From contig NZ_BDBZ01000002.1 in assembly GCF_001613245.1 (NCBI RefSeq), positions 558,001-622,000 of the forward strand: DNA of 64,000 bases, read 5' to 3'. Of this stretch, positions 51,862-61,500 are shown one piece after another; positions within the stretch are counted from its first letter, which is position 1, and the number at the start of each line of letters is the position of its first letter. Source of the DNA: Nocardia speluncae NBRC 108251. GTDB lineage: Bacteria; Actinomycetota; Actinomycetes; Mycobacteriales; Mycobacteriaceae. The notes below the pieces were generated by a model that searched no databases, was not told where the DNA came from, and was given only the letters and a program-made list of their open reading frames with translations. The translations under genes were made by a program, and so were the position numbers.

Positions 51862-52423
51862 GTACTCAGCCTAGTGCGAGGCTACGACACCCCTGGCGGG
51901 CACCGGGACCGGCGGCCACCGCAACGGATCCGGCAGCACCCACCTCTTGTACCTCGGTGCCGCTGCTGGACAACGGCCTGCGCAAGCTCTCTCCGCGCAG
52001 ACCGGCCTCATCGGCAGCCAAGGGCCCCGTTCAGGGCACGCAGACGAGCTCTCCGCCTTCTGGATGCAGGCTCGAGGCAGATCGTCCATGCGGCCACTGT
52101 CGCAGCAGCCCGGCGCCGACCGCGCGTCCCACGTACGGACCGACCCTCACTGCTCCTGCCGGAGTCACCAACCGACCCACGAACTTCATCCCCGAACGCC
52201 TCCTCCGTCGTTTCGATACCACCTCCAGCGGCAGCGGCACCACGCCACGCACGCGAAATACCATACGAGACCGCAGCTTTCGCATCAGCCGACCACCACT
52301 CATTTTATGCCGGAACACAATCCACGAACCCCACATCCACCGACCGAGACGCTTTTGCCGGCCCGGCCGTATCGACCGATGATTCCGGCCCATCGGTCAC
52401 CGCGACCCGATACAGTTCCGAAC
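51862..52423. other. divergent intergenic region, uvrC / ggt
   Basis: About 560 bases. Candidate frames are low in quality. An AT-richer patch lies at 52250-52330. TACAGT at 52411-52416 is the likely -10 of ggt. No other feature seen. Confidence 0.5.
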
Positions 52424-54376
52424 ATGCGCCCGACACGACGGATTCGGCCCGCACTGACCCTCGCGGGGCTACTCGTGGCCGCATCCCTCAGCGGATGCTC
52501 CGGCGAGTCCGACACCGCGGGCCCCTGCACTCCGGTGCCCAACGGCGCCGCCGCCACCGCCGCTCCCGGAACCGGCCCGGCGGCGCCGGCCTCCCGTGAT
52601 CTCGCGACCAACCCGGAGATCGCCTCGGGCTACCGATCCGGTATGACTGCCGTGCGCACCACCGGTTACGCCGTATCCACCGCCAACTCGCATGCCACCC
52701 GCGCCGCCTGTGCGGTCCTGCGTGCCGGCGGTACCGCGGCGGATGCGCTGGTCACCGCCCAAACCGTGCTGGGCATCACCGAACCGCAGGCCTCAGGACT
52801 CGGCGGCGGGGCCTTCCTGCTGTATTACAACGCGGAGAACGAGACCGTCGAGGCCTACGACGGCCGCGAGACCGCACCGGCCGCCGCGACGGAGAACTAT
52901 CTGCGCTGGATCAGCGATACCGACCACAGCGAACCGCGGCCGGATGCCCGAGCCAGCGGGCGCTCCATCGGGGTCCCGGGAGTGGTGCGCATGCTCGGGA
53001 TGGTGCACGCCGAGCAGGGGCACACCGCCTGGCGCGAGCTGTTCGATCCTGCCATCGCACTCGCCGATCAGGGTTTCGAGATCAGTCCACGGCTGGCCGG
53101 GCAGATCGCCGAATCCGCGCCCGAGCTGGGCCGCGATCCGGCGGCAGCCGAATACTTCCTCGAACCGGACGGATCCCCCAAACCCGCCGGAACGGTCCTC
53201 ACCAATCCGGCCCTGTCGAAAACCCTGAACACCCTGGCCACCGACGGCGCGGACACGTTCTACACCGGACCCATCGCGCAGGACATCGCCGCCGCCGCCG
53301 GCGCGGCCACCGGCGGACGTACCCCCGGTGCACTCACCGCAGCGGATCTGGCCGGCTACCGGGCAGTGAAGCGAGCACCGCTGTGCACCGGTTACCGGCA
53401 ACACGAGATCTGCGGAATGCCCGGCCCCTCGTCCGGCGGCACTACCGTCGCCGCCACCCTCGGCATCCTGGAAAACTTCGATATCCCGGCCCTGCCGCCG
53501 GAACAGGTCGACCGCAACGGCGGGGTGCCACGCGCCGAGGCCGTCCATCTGATCGCGGAGGCCGAGCGGCTGGCCTACGCCGACCGCGACAAGTACATCG
53601 CCGACCCCGGCTATGTTCCGCCGCCGGGCGATTCCCCGGAAACATTGGTCGACCCGGACTATTTGCGCGAGCGGGCCGGTCTCATCGATCCGGGCCGCAG
53701 TATGGGCACCGCCCGCCCCGGCGACTTCGGACCTACCACACTGGGCGCCGGACCACAGACGCCCGAGCACGGCACCAGCCATATCTCGGTGGTCGATTCC
53801 TACGGCAATGCCGCCGCCATGACCACGACCGTGGAATCGGCGTTCGGCTCGTTCCATATGGTCGGCGGGTTCCTGTTGAACAACCAGCTCACCGATTTCT
53901 CTGCCGACCCGCTCGATGCCGCCGGTGTACCCGTGGCGAATCGGGTCGAACCGGGTAAACGCCCACGCAGCTCCATGAGCCCGACCCTGGTCTTCGAACC
54001 CGGCACCGGTACCGGGCCCGGCACTCTCACCCAGGTGGTCGGTTCACCGGGCGGTGCGGTGATCATCCAGTTCGTGGTGAAAACCTTGGTGGGCATGCTG
54101 GATTGGGGCCTGGATCCACAGCAGGCGGTCTCCGCCGTATCGTTCGGTGCCGCGAACACTCCGCTCACCGGCGTGGGTGGTGAGCATCCCGCGATCGACA
54201 CACGTGACGACGGTGCCCACGATCCGCTCGTCACCGCCTTGCGCGAGCGTGGCCACCAGGTTTCGGTGGCACCGCAGACGAGCGGGCTCAGCGTCCTGAG
54301 CCGCGACGGTGAGAATTATTGGATCGGCGGTGCCGATCCACGGCGCGAAGGCGAGGTACTGGGCGGTACTCGCTGA
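52424..54376 (+). CDS. ggt: gamma-glutamyltransferase lipoprotein
   Basis: 650 residues. Signal peptide with lipobox LSGC, lipidated Cys25, so the enzyme is anchored on the outer face of the membrane. Large-subunit marks: SGLGGGAFLLYYNA and YDGRETAPAAAT. Self-cleavage/nucleophile Thr451 in EHGTSHISVVDSYGNAAAMT. Small-subunit loops: NNQLTDFS, PGKRPRSSMSPTLVF and GSPGGAVIIQFV. Splits glutathione and similar compounds. ATG lies seven bases after TACAGT, fitting leaderless translation. Confidence 0.93.
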   Translation: MRPTRRIRPALTLAGLLVAASLSGCSGESDTAGPCTPVPNGAAATAAPGTGPAAPASRDLATNPEIASGYRSGMTAVRTTGYAVSTANSHATRAACAVLRAGGTAADALVTAQTVLGITEPQASGLGGGAFLLYYNAENETVEAYDGRETAPAAATENYLRWISDTDHSEPRPDARASGRSIGVPGVVRMLGMVHAEQGHTAWRELFDPAIALADQGFEISPRLAGQIAESAPELGRDPAAAEYFLEPDGSPKPAGTVLTNPALSKTLNTLATDGADTFYTGPIAQDIAAAAGAATGGRTPGALTAADLAGYRAVKRAPLCTGYRQHEICGMPGPSSGGTTVAATLGILENFDIPALPPEQVDRNGGVPRAEAVHLIAEAERLAYADRDKYIADPGYVPPPGDSPETLVDPDYLRERAGLIDPGRSMGTARPGDFGPTTLGAGPQTPEHGTSHISVVDSYGNAAAMTTTVESAFGSFHMVGGFLLNNQLTDFSADPLDAAGVPVANRVEPGKRPRSSMSPTLVFEPGTGTGPGTLTQVVGSPGGAVIIQFVVKTLVGMLDWGLDPQQAVSAVSFGAANTPLTGVGGEHPAIDTRDDGAHDPLVTALRERGHQVSVAPQTSGLSVLSRDGENYWIGGADPRREGEVLGGTR

Positions 54377-54520
54377 TTCGGTGACCCCCATGCCTGACTG
54401 ATGCTTGCGGGTGTTCCCTGACCGCCGCAACTGTGAGGTACCTCGCCGAACCGAGCGGAAAGGTTGCCGACCGGTAGCGGATGTGCGATTTTGGGTACAT
54501 AGCCCCGATGAGGTGGGCTT

Positions 54521-54562
54521 CCGGACGAGAGGGTCGTACCCGGCGTGCGACAAGACGACCCC
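54521..54562 (+). promoter_or_regulatory. guanidine-III riboswitch (ykkC-III)
   Basis: The 42-base stretch begins CCGGACGAG, continues with GTACCCGG and ends ...GACAAGACGACCC. These blocks match, as I recall them, the actinobacterial guanidine-III class, solved from Thermobifida fusca. GGGTCGT (54530-54536) pairs with ACGACCC (54556-54562), and CCGG (54521-54524) can meet CCGG in the ACCCGG block as the pseudoknot. The ribosome site ACGGAGG begins right after (54563-54569), so folding would control access to it. It precedes a guanidinium-exporter-like gene, as expected. Confidence 0.88.
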
Positions 54563-54574
54563 ACGGAGGTCGTC

Positions 54575-54895
54575 ATGGCATTGGCATGGATCGTTCTCGT
54601 CGTATCCGGTGTGCTGGAAGCGGTGTGGGCCACCGCTCTGGGCAAAACGGAAGGCTTCTCCAAGTGGCCGCCCACTGTGCTGTTCCTCGTCGCGCTGGTT
54701 GCCAGCATGGGCGGACTCGCGTACGCAATGCGCGATCTTCCGGTGGGCACCGCCTACTCGGTGTGGGTGGGTATCGGAGCGGTACTCACCGTCGTCTATG
54801 CGATGGCCACCGGGGAAGAACCGGTGACGATCGGAAAGCTGGTCTTCCTGACGATGATTGTTTCCGGTGTGGTCGGGCTGAAGCTCGCCCACTGA
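54575..54895 (+). CDS. gdx: small multidrug-resistance family guanidinium exporter (Gdx/SugE)
   Basis: 106 residues from ATG 54575. Four membrane segments. The essential Glu is in VLEAVWATALGKTEGFSKW; the Trp-x-x-x-x-x-K-T-x-GF arrangement marks the Gdx subtype rather than Qac. Also GTAYSVWVGIGAVLTVVY. Works as an antiparallel dimer exchanging guanidinium for protons. The guanidine-III riboswitch directly upstream strongly supports this substrate. A 16-bp hairpin terminator follows. Confidence 0.92.
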   Translation: MALAWIVLVVSGVLEAVWATALGKTEGFSKWPPTVLFLVALVASMGGLAYAMRDLPVGTAYSVWVGIGAVLTVVYAMATGEEPVTIGKLVFLTMIVSGVVGLKLAH

Positions 54896-54906
54896 ATGTG
54901 CACCGG

Positions 54907-54946
54907 GTACCCGGACCGGCGCCACACCTCGCGCCGGTCCGGGTAC
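54907..54946. terminator. strong bidirectional terminator hairpin
   Basis: GTACCCGGACCGGCGC (54907-54922) and its exact complement GCGCCGGTCCGGGTAC (54931-54946) form a perfect 16-bp stem with an eight-base loop. It lies between the convergent exporter gene and the PH-domain gene. Confidence 0.88.
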
Positions 54947-55002
54947 TGCGGTCACAGACCGGGGTGATCTCGGCCGGCGCGCCGACCGACAGCGCCTGAG
55001 AA

Positions 55003-55497
55003 TCAGGGGGCGCCGTTGTACTTCGTGCTGAGTTCGCGGAGCCGGTCCAAGGCGGCGGCGGCACGCTCACCATCGTTGGAGCGGATGGCCAGCATCGGGA
55101 CGTAGTCGTCGTTCACCAGCTCCAGCCGGGCCCACGCCTTACGGTCCGGGAAGGAGAGGCCACGGATATGCTTCCATTCGAATTCACTGTCTCCCAGAAC
55201 ATTACGCACCACCACGCCGTTTTCTCCGGCGCGCACACGCGGTCTGGTGAGAAGCAGTACGGCGATGGCGCCGAAAATACCGATACATGCCATCGCGAAC
55301 TGGTCCACGACCCGGAAATTCACTCCGGTGTAGTCCACCCGGAGGAACACCCCGAGCAGGACGAAGGCCACCACCAGGCAGACGGCCACGATGAACGCGG
55401 TCCGGCGCGCTTTACGCGGGCGCACCTCGAACTCCCATTCGGACGGCTGGTCCGTGGCCGGGCTCACGCTCCGCCGCAAAATACGCGCCACCGGCAT
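55003..55497 (-). CDS. membrane protein with a PH-like domain
   Basis: 164 residues. Two close membrane segments (AFIVAVCLVVAFVLLGVFLRVD and QFAMACIGIFGAIAVLLL), then a bacterial PH-like domain: RVRAGENGVVVRNVLGDSEFEW, then IRGLSFPDRKAWARLEL and DDYVPMLAIRSNDG. Found beside ribH in mycobacteria as well. Function unknown. Three bases separate it from the ribH stop on the same strand. A GTG further in (VSPATDQ) is an alternative start. Confidence 0.87.
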   Translation of the reverse strand: MPVARILRRSVSPATDQPSEWEFEVRPRKARRTAFIVAVCLVVAFVLLGVFLRVDYTGVNFRVVDQFAMACIGIFGAIAVLLLTRPRVRAGENGVVVRNVLGDSEFEWKHIRGLSFPDRKAWARLELVNDDYVPMLAIRSNDGERAAAALDRLRELSTKYNGAP

Positions 55498-55500
55498 AGT

Positions 55501-57253
<1,753 letters not shown>

Positions 57254-57331
57254 GTCTGCAATGCTCCATCTCGATTGGTCGCTGATCACACTACTGGGTC
57301 CGTCCGGCCCGTCCGGGCGCGGCCGGAGGCA

Positions 57332-57952
57332 TCAACCGCGCTGATGGAGGCGCTCGACGTACTTCGCGATCACATCGACTTCCAGGTTCATCACGGTCCC
57401 GGCAGCGGCGGTGCCGAGATCGGTCAGGCTCAGGGTGGTCGGGATGAGGGACACCTCGAACCAGTCGCGGGTGCCGTCGGCGGCCGGGGTCTCGGCGCGC
57501 CCGAGCCCGGACACGGTGAGCGAAATACCGTTCACCGTGATGGAGCCCTTCTCCACCACATATTTGGCGATCGCGTCGGGCAGCGAGATCCGGACGACCT
57601 CCCAGTTCTCCGCGGGTGTGCGGGTCAGGATGGTGCCGGTGCCGTCCACATGCCCCTGCACGATATGACCGCCGAGGCGACTGTTCACGGCGGCTGCCCG
57701 CTCGAGATTGACCTGCGCGCCGGGGCCGAGGCCGCCGATACTCGACCGGCTCAGCGTTTCGCCCATCACATCGACGGTGAACACGTCGTCGACGACATCG
57801 ACCACGGTGAGGCACACCCCGTTGACCGCAATGGAATCGCCGTGCCCGGCATCGGAGGTGACCAGTTTGCCCCGGATGGTCAGCCGGGCGGCGTCGGTCA
57901 ACTGTTCGCAGGCGACGATCTCACCCAGCTCCTCGACAATGCCTGTGAACAT
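57332..57952 (-). CDS. ribE: riboflavin synthase, alpha subunit
   Basis: 206 residues from ATG 57952, the family start MFTGIVEELG, with GGAGAAGG just upstream. Two repeated lumazine-binding halves: VNGVCLTVVDV with HIVQGHVDGTGTI in between, and VNGISLTVSGL in the second. Joins two lumazine molecules to give riboflavin. First gene of ribE-ribBA-ribH here. No FMN riboswitch was seen upstream and no ribD gene in the window. Confidence 0.95.
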   Translation of the reverse strand: MFTGIVEELGEIVACEQLTDAARLTIRGKLVTSDAGHGDSIAVNGVCLTVVDVVDDVFTVDVMGETLSRSSIGGLGPGAQVNLERAAAVNSRLGGHIVQGHVDGTGTILTRTPAENWEVVRISLPDAIAKYVVEKGSITVNGISLTVSGLGRAETPAADGTRDWFEVSLIPTTLSLTDLGTAAAGTVMNLEVDVIAKYVERLHQRG

Positions 57953-58626
57953 GCCTTCTCCCGTTCGCATCGGTGTTCCGCCTACGGAACGGCGCCAGCG
58001 GTACCGAATATTCCCGGTTCGCCGTCCAGAACCAGACTAGATGGCAGCCGGACCGGCGAACCATGGCCGCCCACTCGCCGGGACGTTGCCGCTCCGATCA
58101 CGGACCGGTACGCCTCGGCCGAGCCGCCCTCTCGACCCCGGCCGGAAAATTTGCGGTCGGATGATCGTCGTCACAAGTTTCATGCCAGGCCGTGGGACCG
58201 CCCCGACTAGCGGCTACATGGTCTGGACCGGTTCCCGGTGATCCACCTTTGCCCGGCCGAGACCGCATCGAAACCGGAAATGTTCCTCGATTTGCACGCT
58301 CACACCGGCCGACGCAATATGGTGAGGTGATCGGTCCACCGCCCTCGACCACCCCGCGGCGCGGCCGGGCACGATATTCACCGATGACGGCCACCGCCGC
58401 GGAAGACCGTGCGCCACAAGCCTTCACGAACAACCGGATCGAATCACCAGAACGCGGCCGGAACATCAGGCCGCGGATCGTCGATCCGGTATCCCCCACC
58501 CCAGCAACAGAGTTGTCCGGGCATCGGATCCCGCGGTAACAGCACCCGGCGGATCCGCGCGGGTTCCCCGCCCCGGAAGACCGCGCCCAGTCAAGCACGT
58601 CCATCACTCGAGGAAGCCCGAGCGCT
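57953..58626. other. divergent intergenic region, ribE / unknown gene
   Basis: About 670 bases. Open frames on both strands are Arg/Pro/Ser-rich and resemble no family. The known blocks of the FMN riboswitch are absent. GAGGAAG near 58611 is the ribosome site of the next gene. Nothing else is recognised. Confidence 0.5.
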
Positions 58627-59082
58627 ATGACCACATTCACCGAGTCCGCCCTGGAACAGCACTGCCGGCGATACCGGGAGCGCGATCTGCTGCCGGCCGT
58701 GGTCGATCCCGTGTCGCGACGCATCCTGCTGCATATCGGCGCCGCCTACGGTGCGGTGACCATGCCCACCGAACTCGGCGAACCGGTACTGCAGCGACTC
58801 CGGGCCGCCGGGCCGGCCGGGCCGGTTTTCGCACATCCCAGGGCCGGGCGCTGGACATTCCTCACCGGCCCCACCCGCCACGACGAATTCCCCGCCACCG
58901 CCGCGGCGGAACTGTTCCGCCGCTACACGACGGTCGCCGGCACCGGTAGCCAGATCGTGCTGCCTTCCGCCGAAGACGAAGCCAGCGGCTACCGACTATG
59001 GGTGGCCGGGGCGGATACCTACGGCACCCGCCCCACACAGCAGGCGGTGATCGACGCGGTCTGCGGTCGCCCCACTGCCTGA
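58627..59082 (+). CDS. conserved actinobacterial protein of unknown function
   Basis: 151 residues, with GAGGAAG nine bases before the ATG. No signal peptide or membrane segment. Features: CRRYRERDLLPAVVDPVSRRI, then LHIGAAYGAVTMPTELG, FAHPRAGRWTFLTGP and QIVLPSAEDEASGYRLWV. I recognise this as a pattern shared by several small nocardial proteins, sometimes with a WTFLTGP core, but the function is not known. Good codon bias supports it as real. Confidence 0.7.
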   Translation: MTTFTESALEQHCRRYRERDLLPAVVDPVSRRILLHIGAAYGAVTMPTELGEPVLQRLRAAGPAGPVFAHPRAGRWTFLTGPTRHDEFPATAAAELFRRYTTVAGTGSQIVLPSAEDEASGYRLWVAGADTYGTRPTQQAVIDAVCGRPTA

Positions 59083-59105
59083 GCCCGTCACCGAACTTCC
59101 GGCCC

Positions 59106-59123
59106 GGCCGCGGCCCCGCGGCC
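59106..59123. terminator. short GC-rich hairpin between convergent genes
   Basis: GGCCGCGG (59106-59113) and CCGCGGCC (59116-59123) are perfect inverted arms; sterically a 7-bp stem with a four-base loop. It lies in the gap between two convergent genes. Confidence 0.5.
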
Positions 59124-59198
59124 ACAGGCCTACGCAAACGGAGTCGCTACCGTGGAACGGGTCGACCGGCCGTCACCGGCTCACCAGGCCGACCGGGC

Positions 59199-59912
59199 TC
59201 AGCGCGCGGCGTGGTGCGGCGATTGTGCCGCGGCCGCCCGGCTGCGCAATTTCTCCACGGTAGCCCCCGGGTCGGCAGTGTTGTATATGGCCGACCCCGC
59301 AACGAAACAGTCGATCCCGGCCTCGGCGGCCTGTTCGATGGTGTCGGCGTTGATCCCGCCGTCGATCTCCACCACCAGCCGCAACTCCCCCGCGTCGACC
59401 AGCCGCCGCACGATCTTCGCCTTGTCCAGCACAGCGGAAATGAACGACTGGCCGCCGAACCCCGGCTCGACACTCATCACCAGCAAGGTGTCGAAATCGC
59501 GGAGAATCTCCAAGTACGGCTCGATCGGCGTATTCGGTTTCACCGACAGTCCGGCCTTCGCCCCGGCCGCCCGGATATCGCGGGCCACCGCCACCGGGTC
59601 ATCGGTCGCCTCGGCATGGAAGGTCACGTTGTAGGCGCCGGCCTCGGCGTAGGGGGGCGCCCACCGCGCCGGATCCTCGATCATCAGGTGGCAGTCCAGC
59701 GGAATATCGGTGGCCTTCAGCAAGCTCTGCACCACCGGCAGCCCCAGTGTCAGGTTCGGCACGAAATGCGCGTCCATCACATCGACGTGTAGCCAGTCGG
59801 CAGTCGCCACCGCCTCGGCCTCCTCGGCCAGCCGCGCGAAATCCGCGGACAGGATGGACGGGGCGATCATCGGGGCCACCGGACGGATGAACGTGGGCTC
59901 GGGCGCAGTCAC
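59199..59912 (-). CDS. rpe: ribulose-phosphate 3-epimerase
   Basis: 237 residues from GTG 59912; ATG 59870 gives a shorter form lacking the leader seen in mycobacteria. Core: [35 protein letters not shown] with the metal His/Asp, [27 protein letters not shown] and [15 protein letters not shown]. Interconverts ribulose- and xylulose-5-phosphate in the same pathway as the tkt operon. TAGACT (59925-59920) lies seven bases before the GTG, suggesting leaderless translation. Confidence 0.95.
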   Translation of the reverse strand: MTAPEPTFIRPVAPMIAPSILSADFARLAEEAEAVATADWLHVDVMDAHFVPNLTLGLPVVQSLLKATDIPLDCHLMIEDPARWAPPYAEAGAYNVTFHAEATDDPVAVARDIRAAGAKAGLSVKPNTPIEPYLEILRDFDTLLVMSVEPGFGGQSFISAVLDKAKIVRRLVDAGELRLVVEIDGGINADTIEQAAEAGIDCFVAGSAIYNTADPGATVEKLRSRAAAAQSPHHAAR

Positions 59913-60058
59913 GCGGCGGAGTCTAGTGCGATCCGGCGTAGCCGCCGAATGCGCCCGACCGCCAGGCCGCACCGGAGGCGGGCTGCGGGGATCGGCCGTT
60001 ACCGAGGGCGCCAAACCCCGCGCGCGCCGATGCGCCGGAAACCCAGTAACCTGCCAGA

Positions 60059-60481
60059 GTGATCAATACTTCGGCGGAAGAGGGGATTCACGGCTCCCCG
60101 GTGGAGATTCGACTGGCGGCATCGGTGACGCAGCTGCCCATCGTGCGCGGTCTCGCCGAAACTCTGGTCCTGCTCAGCGATTTCACCTTGGACGAGGTCG
60201 CCGATATCCGGCTCGCGGTGGACGAGGCCTGTTCGACACTGATCGGCCTGGCAGCACCCGGTACCAGCCTGCACTGCGTATTCACCATCGGCGATACCGA
60301 TCTGCGGGTGCGGGTCGCCGGCGTCGCCGCGCGGGAGGGACTGCCCGATTCGCGCAGTTTCGGCTGGCATGTGCTGCGTACCCTGACCGATGCGGTGGAT
60401 GCCCGGCAGGATCCGTTCGACCAGCAGGTTTCCGGATTTCCGACAGCGGTCGAGTTCCGTCGGGTCCGGGGGAAAGCGTGA
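60059..60481 (+). CDS. RsbW-like anti-sigma factor kinase
   Basis: 140 residues from GTG 60059. HATPase fold of the RsbW/SpoIIAB group: [20 protein letters not shown], the N-box [15 protein letters not shown] and a C-terminal [18 protein letters not shown]-box glycines are less regular than in classic RsbW. Overlaps the sigma gene by four bases (GTGA), so the two are coupled, as in the usfX-sigF pair of mycobacteria. Likely holds SigF inactive. TAACCT (60047-60052) is six bases upstream, a leaderless-type promoter. Confidence 0.9.
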   Translation: MINTSAEEGIHGSPVEIRLAASVTQLPIVRGLAETLVLLSDFTLDEVADIRLAVDEACSTLIGLAAPGTSLHCVFTIGDTDLRVRVAGVAAREGLPDSRSFGWHVLRTLTDAVDARQDPFDQQVSGFPTAVEFRRVRGKA

Positions 60482-61389
60482 CCGAACAGGACAAGCCGCT
60501 CGACCCGTCTACCGGCCCGCCCGGTACGGAACCCTTCTCCGGTACCGAGAACGCGGCGGCATCGGCTGCGGAGGCTGCGGAGGCCGCGGACGCTGATTCC
60601 GAGACCGAGGCGGAGCTGGCGGATTCGAGGCAGGGCAGCGGGTACGACGATGTCGCGGGCCTGTTCACCCAGTTGGCGGCCGCGGAACCGGAGTCGGCCC
60701 AGCATGCCACGCTTCGCAACCAGCTGATCGGCCGCTGCATCCCGCTGGCCGATCATATCGCCCGCAAGTTCAGTGGCCGGGGGGAACCGTTCGACGATCT
60801 GACCCAGGTGGCCCGGGTGGGGCTGGTACACGCGGTGGATCGTTTCGATGTATCGCGCGGTTCGAATTTCCTGTCCTTCGCGGTGCCGACGATCATGGGT
60901 GAGGTGCGCCGGTATTTCCGGGACAACACCTGGGCGATGCGGGTGCCGCGCCGGGTGAAGGAAACTCATCTGCGTATCGGGGCAGCGGTGGATGCGCTGT
61001 CGCAGTCGCTGGGCAGGTCGCCGACGGCCAAGGAGATCGCGGCCGAGCTCGATGTGGATCCCGACGAGGTGACGCAGGCGGTGATCGCAGGCAACGCCTA
61101 CCAGCCGACATCGATCGACGCGGCGTCGGTCGGCCGGGATACCGATGCCTCGCTGCTGGACACGCTCGGCGAAGAGGAGACGCAGTTCGACCGGGTCGAG
61201 GAGTATGTGGCGATCCGGCCGTTGCTGGCGGGGCTACCGGAGCGGGAACGCCGGATCCTGACCATGCGGTTCTTCGAATCGATGACCCAGACGCAGATAG
61301 CCCAGCAGATGGGGATATCGCAGATGCACGTTTCGCGAATCCTCACGAAAACTCTGGCCCGGCTGCGGGAACAGTCGTCGCGGGAGTAG
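60478..61389 (+). CDS. sigF: RNA polymerase sigma factor, SigF/SigB group
   Basis: 303 residues from GTG 60478. An Ala/Glu-rich N-terminal tail of about 55 residues, then region 2 with FDDLTQVARVGLVHAVDRFD and FLSFAVPTIMGEVRRYFRDN, region 3 with RSPTAKEIAAELDVDPDEV, and region 4 with LPERERRILTMRFFESMTQTQ and ISQMHVSRIL. The adjoining anti-sigma gene identifies it as a partner-regulated stress sigma factor. Confidence 0.93.
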   Translation: MTEQDKPLDPSTGPPGTEPFSGTENAAASAAEAAEAADADSETEAELADSRQGSGYDDVAGLFTQLAAAEPESAQHATLRNQLIGRCIPLADHIARKFSGRGEPFDDLTQVARVGLVHAVDRFDVSRGSNFLSFAVPTIMGEVRRYFRDNTWAMRVPRRVKETHLRIGAAVDALSQSLGRSPTAKEIAAELDVDPDEVTQAVIAGNAYQPTSIDAASVGRDTDASLLDTLGEEETQFDRVEEYVAIRPLLAGLPERERRILTMRFFESMTQTQIAQQMGISQMHVSRILTKTLARLREQSSRE

Positions 61390-61500
61390 GGGCGCCGGGT
61401 CTTTTCCGGTGACTGTTGTGTGTGGCTCGCTGATCGGCCTACCCTCATCTATGAGAGATCGAGTAGGTAATTATCTCAGCGAACCATTCAAGGTGGATCC

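Noticed and set aside
52031..52393. Minus-strand 120-codon frame with a basic N-terminus upstream of ggt
   Set aside because: Weak codon bias, no ribosome site, overlaps the ggt promoter region and resembles no family.
57953..58626. Possible FMN riboswitch upstream of ribE
   Set aside because: The conserved FMN-element blocks are not present on the ribE strand.
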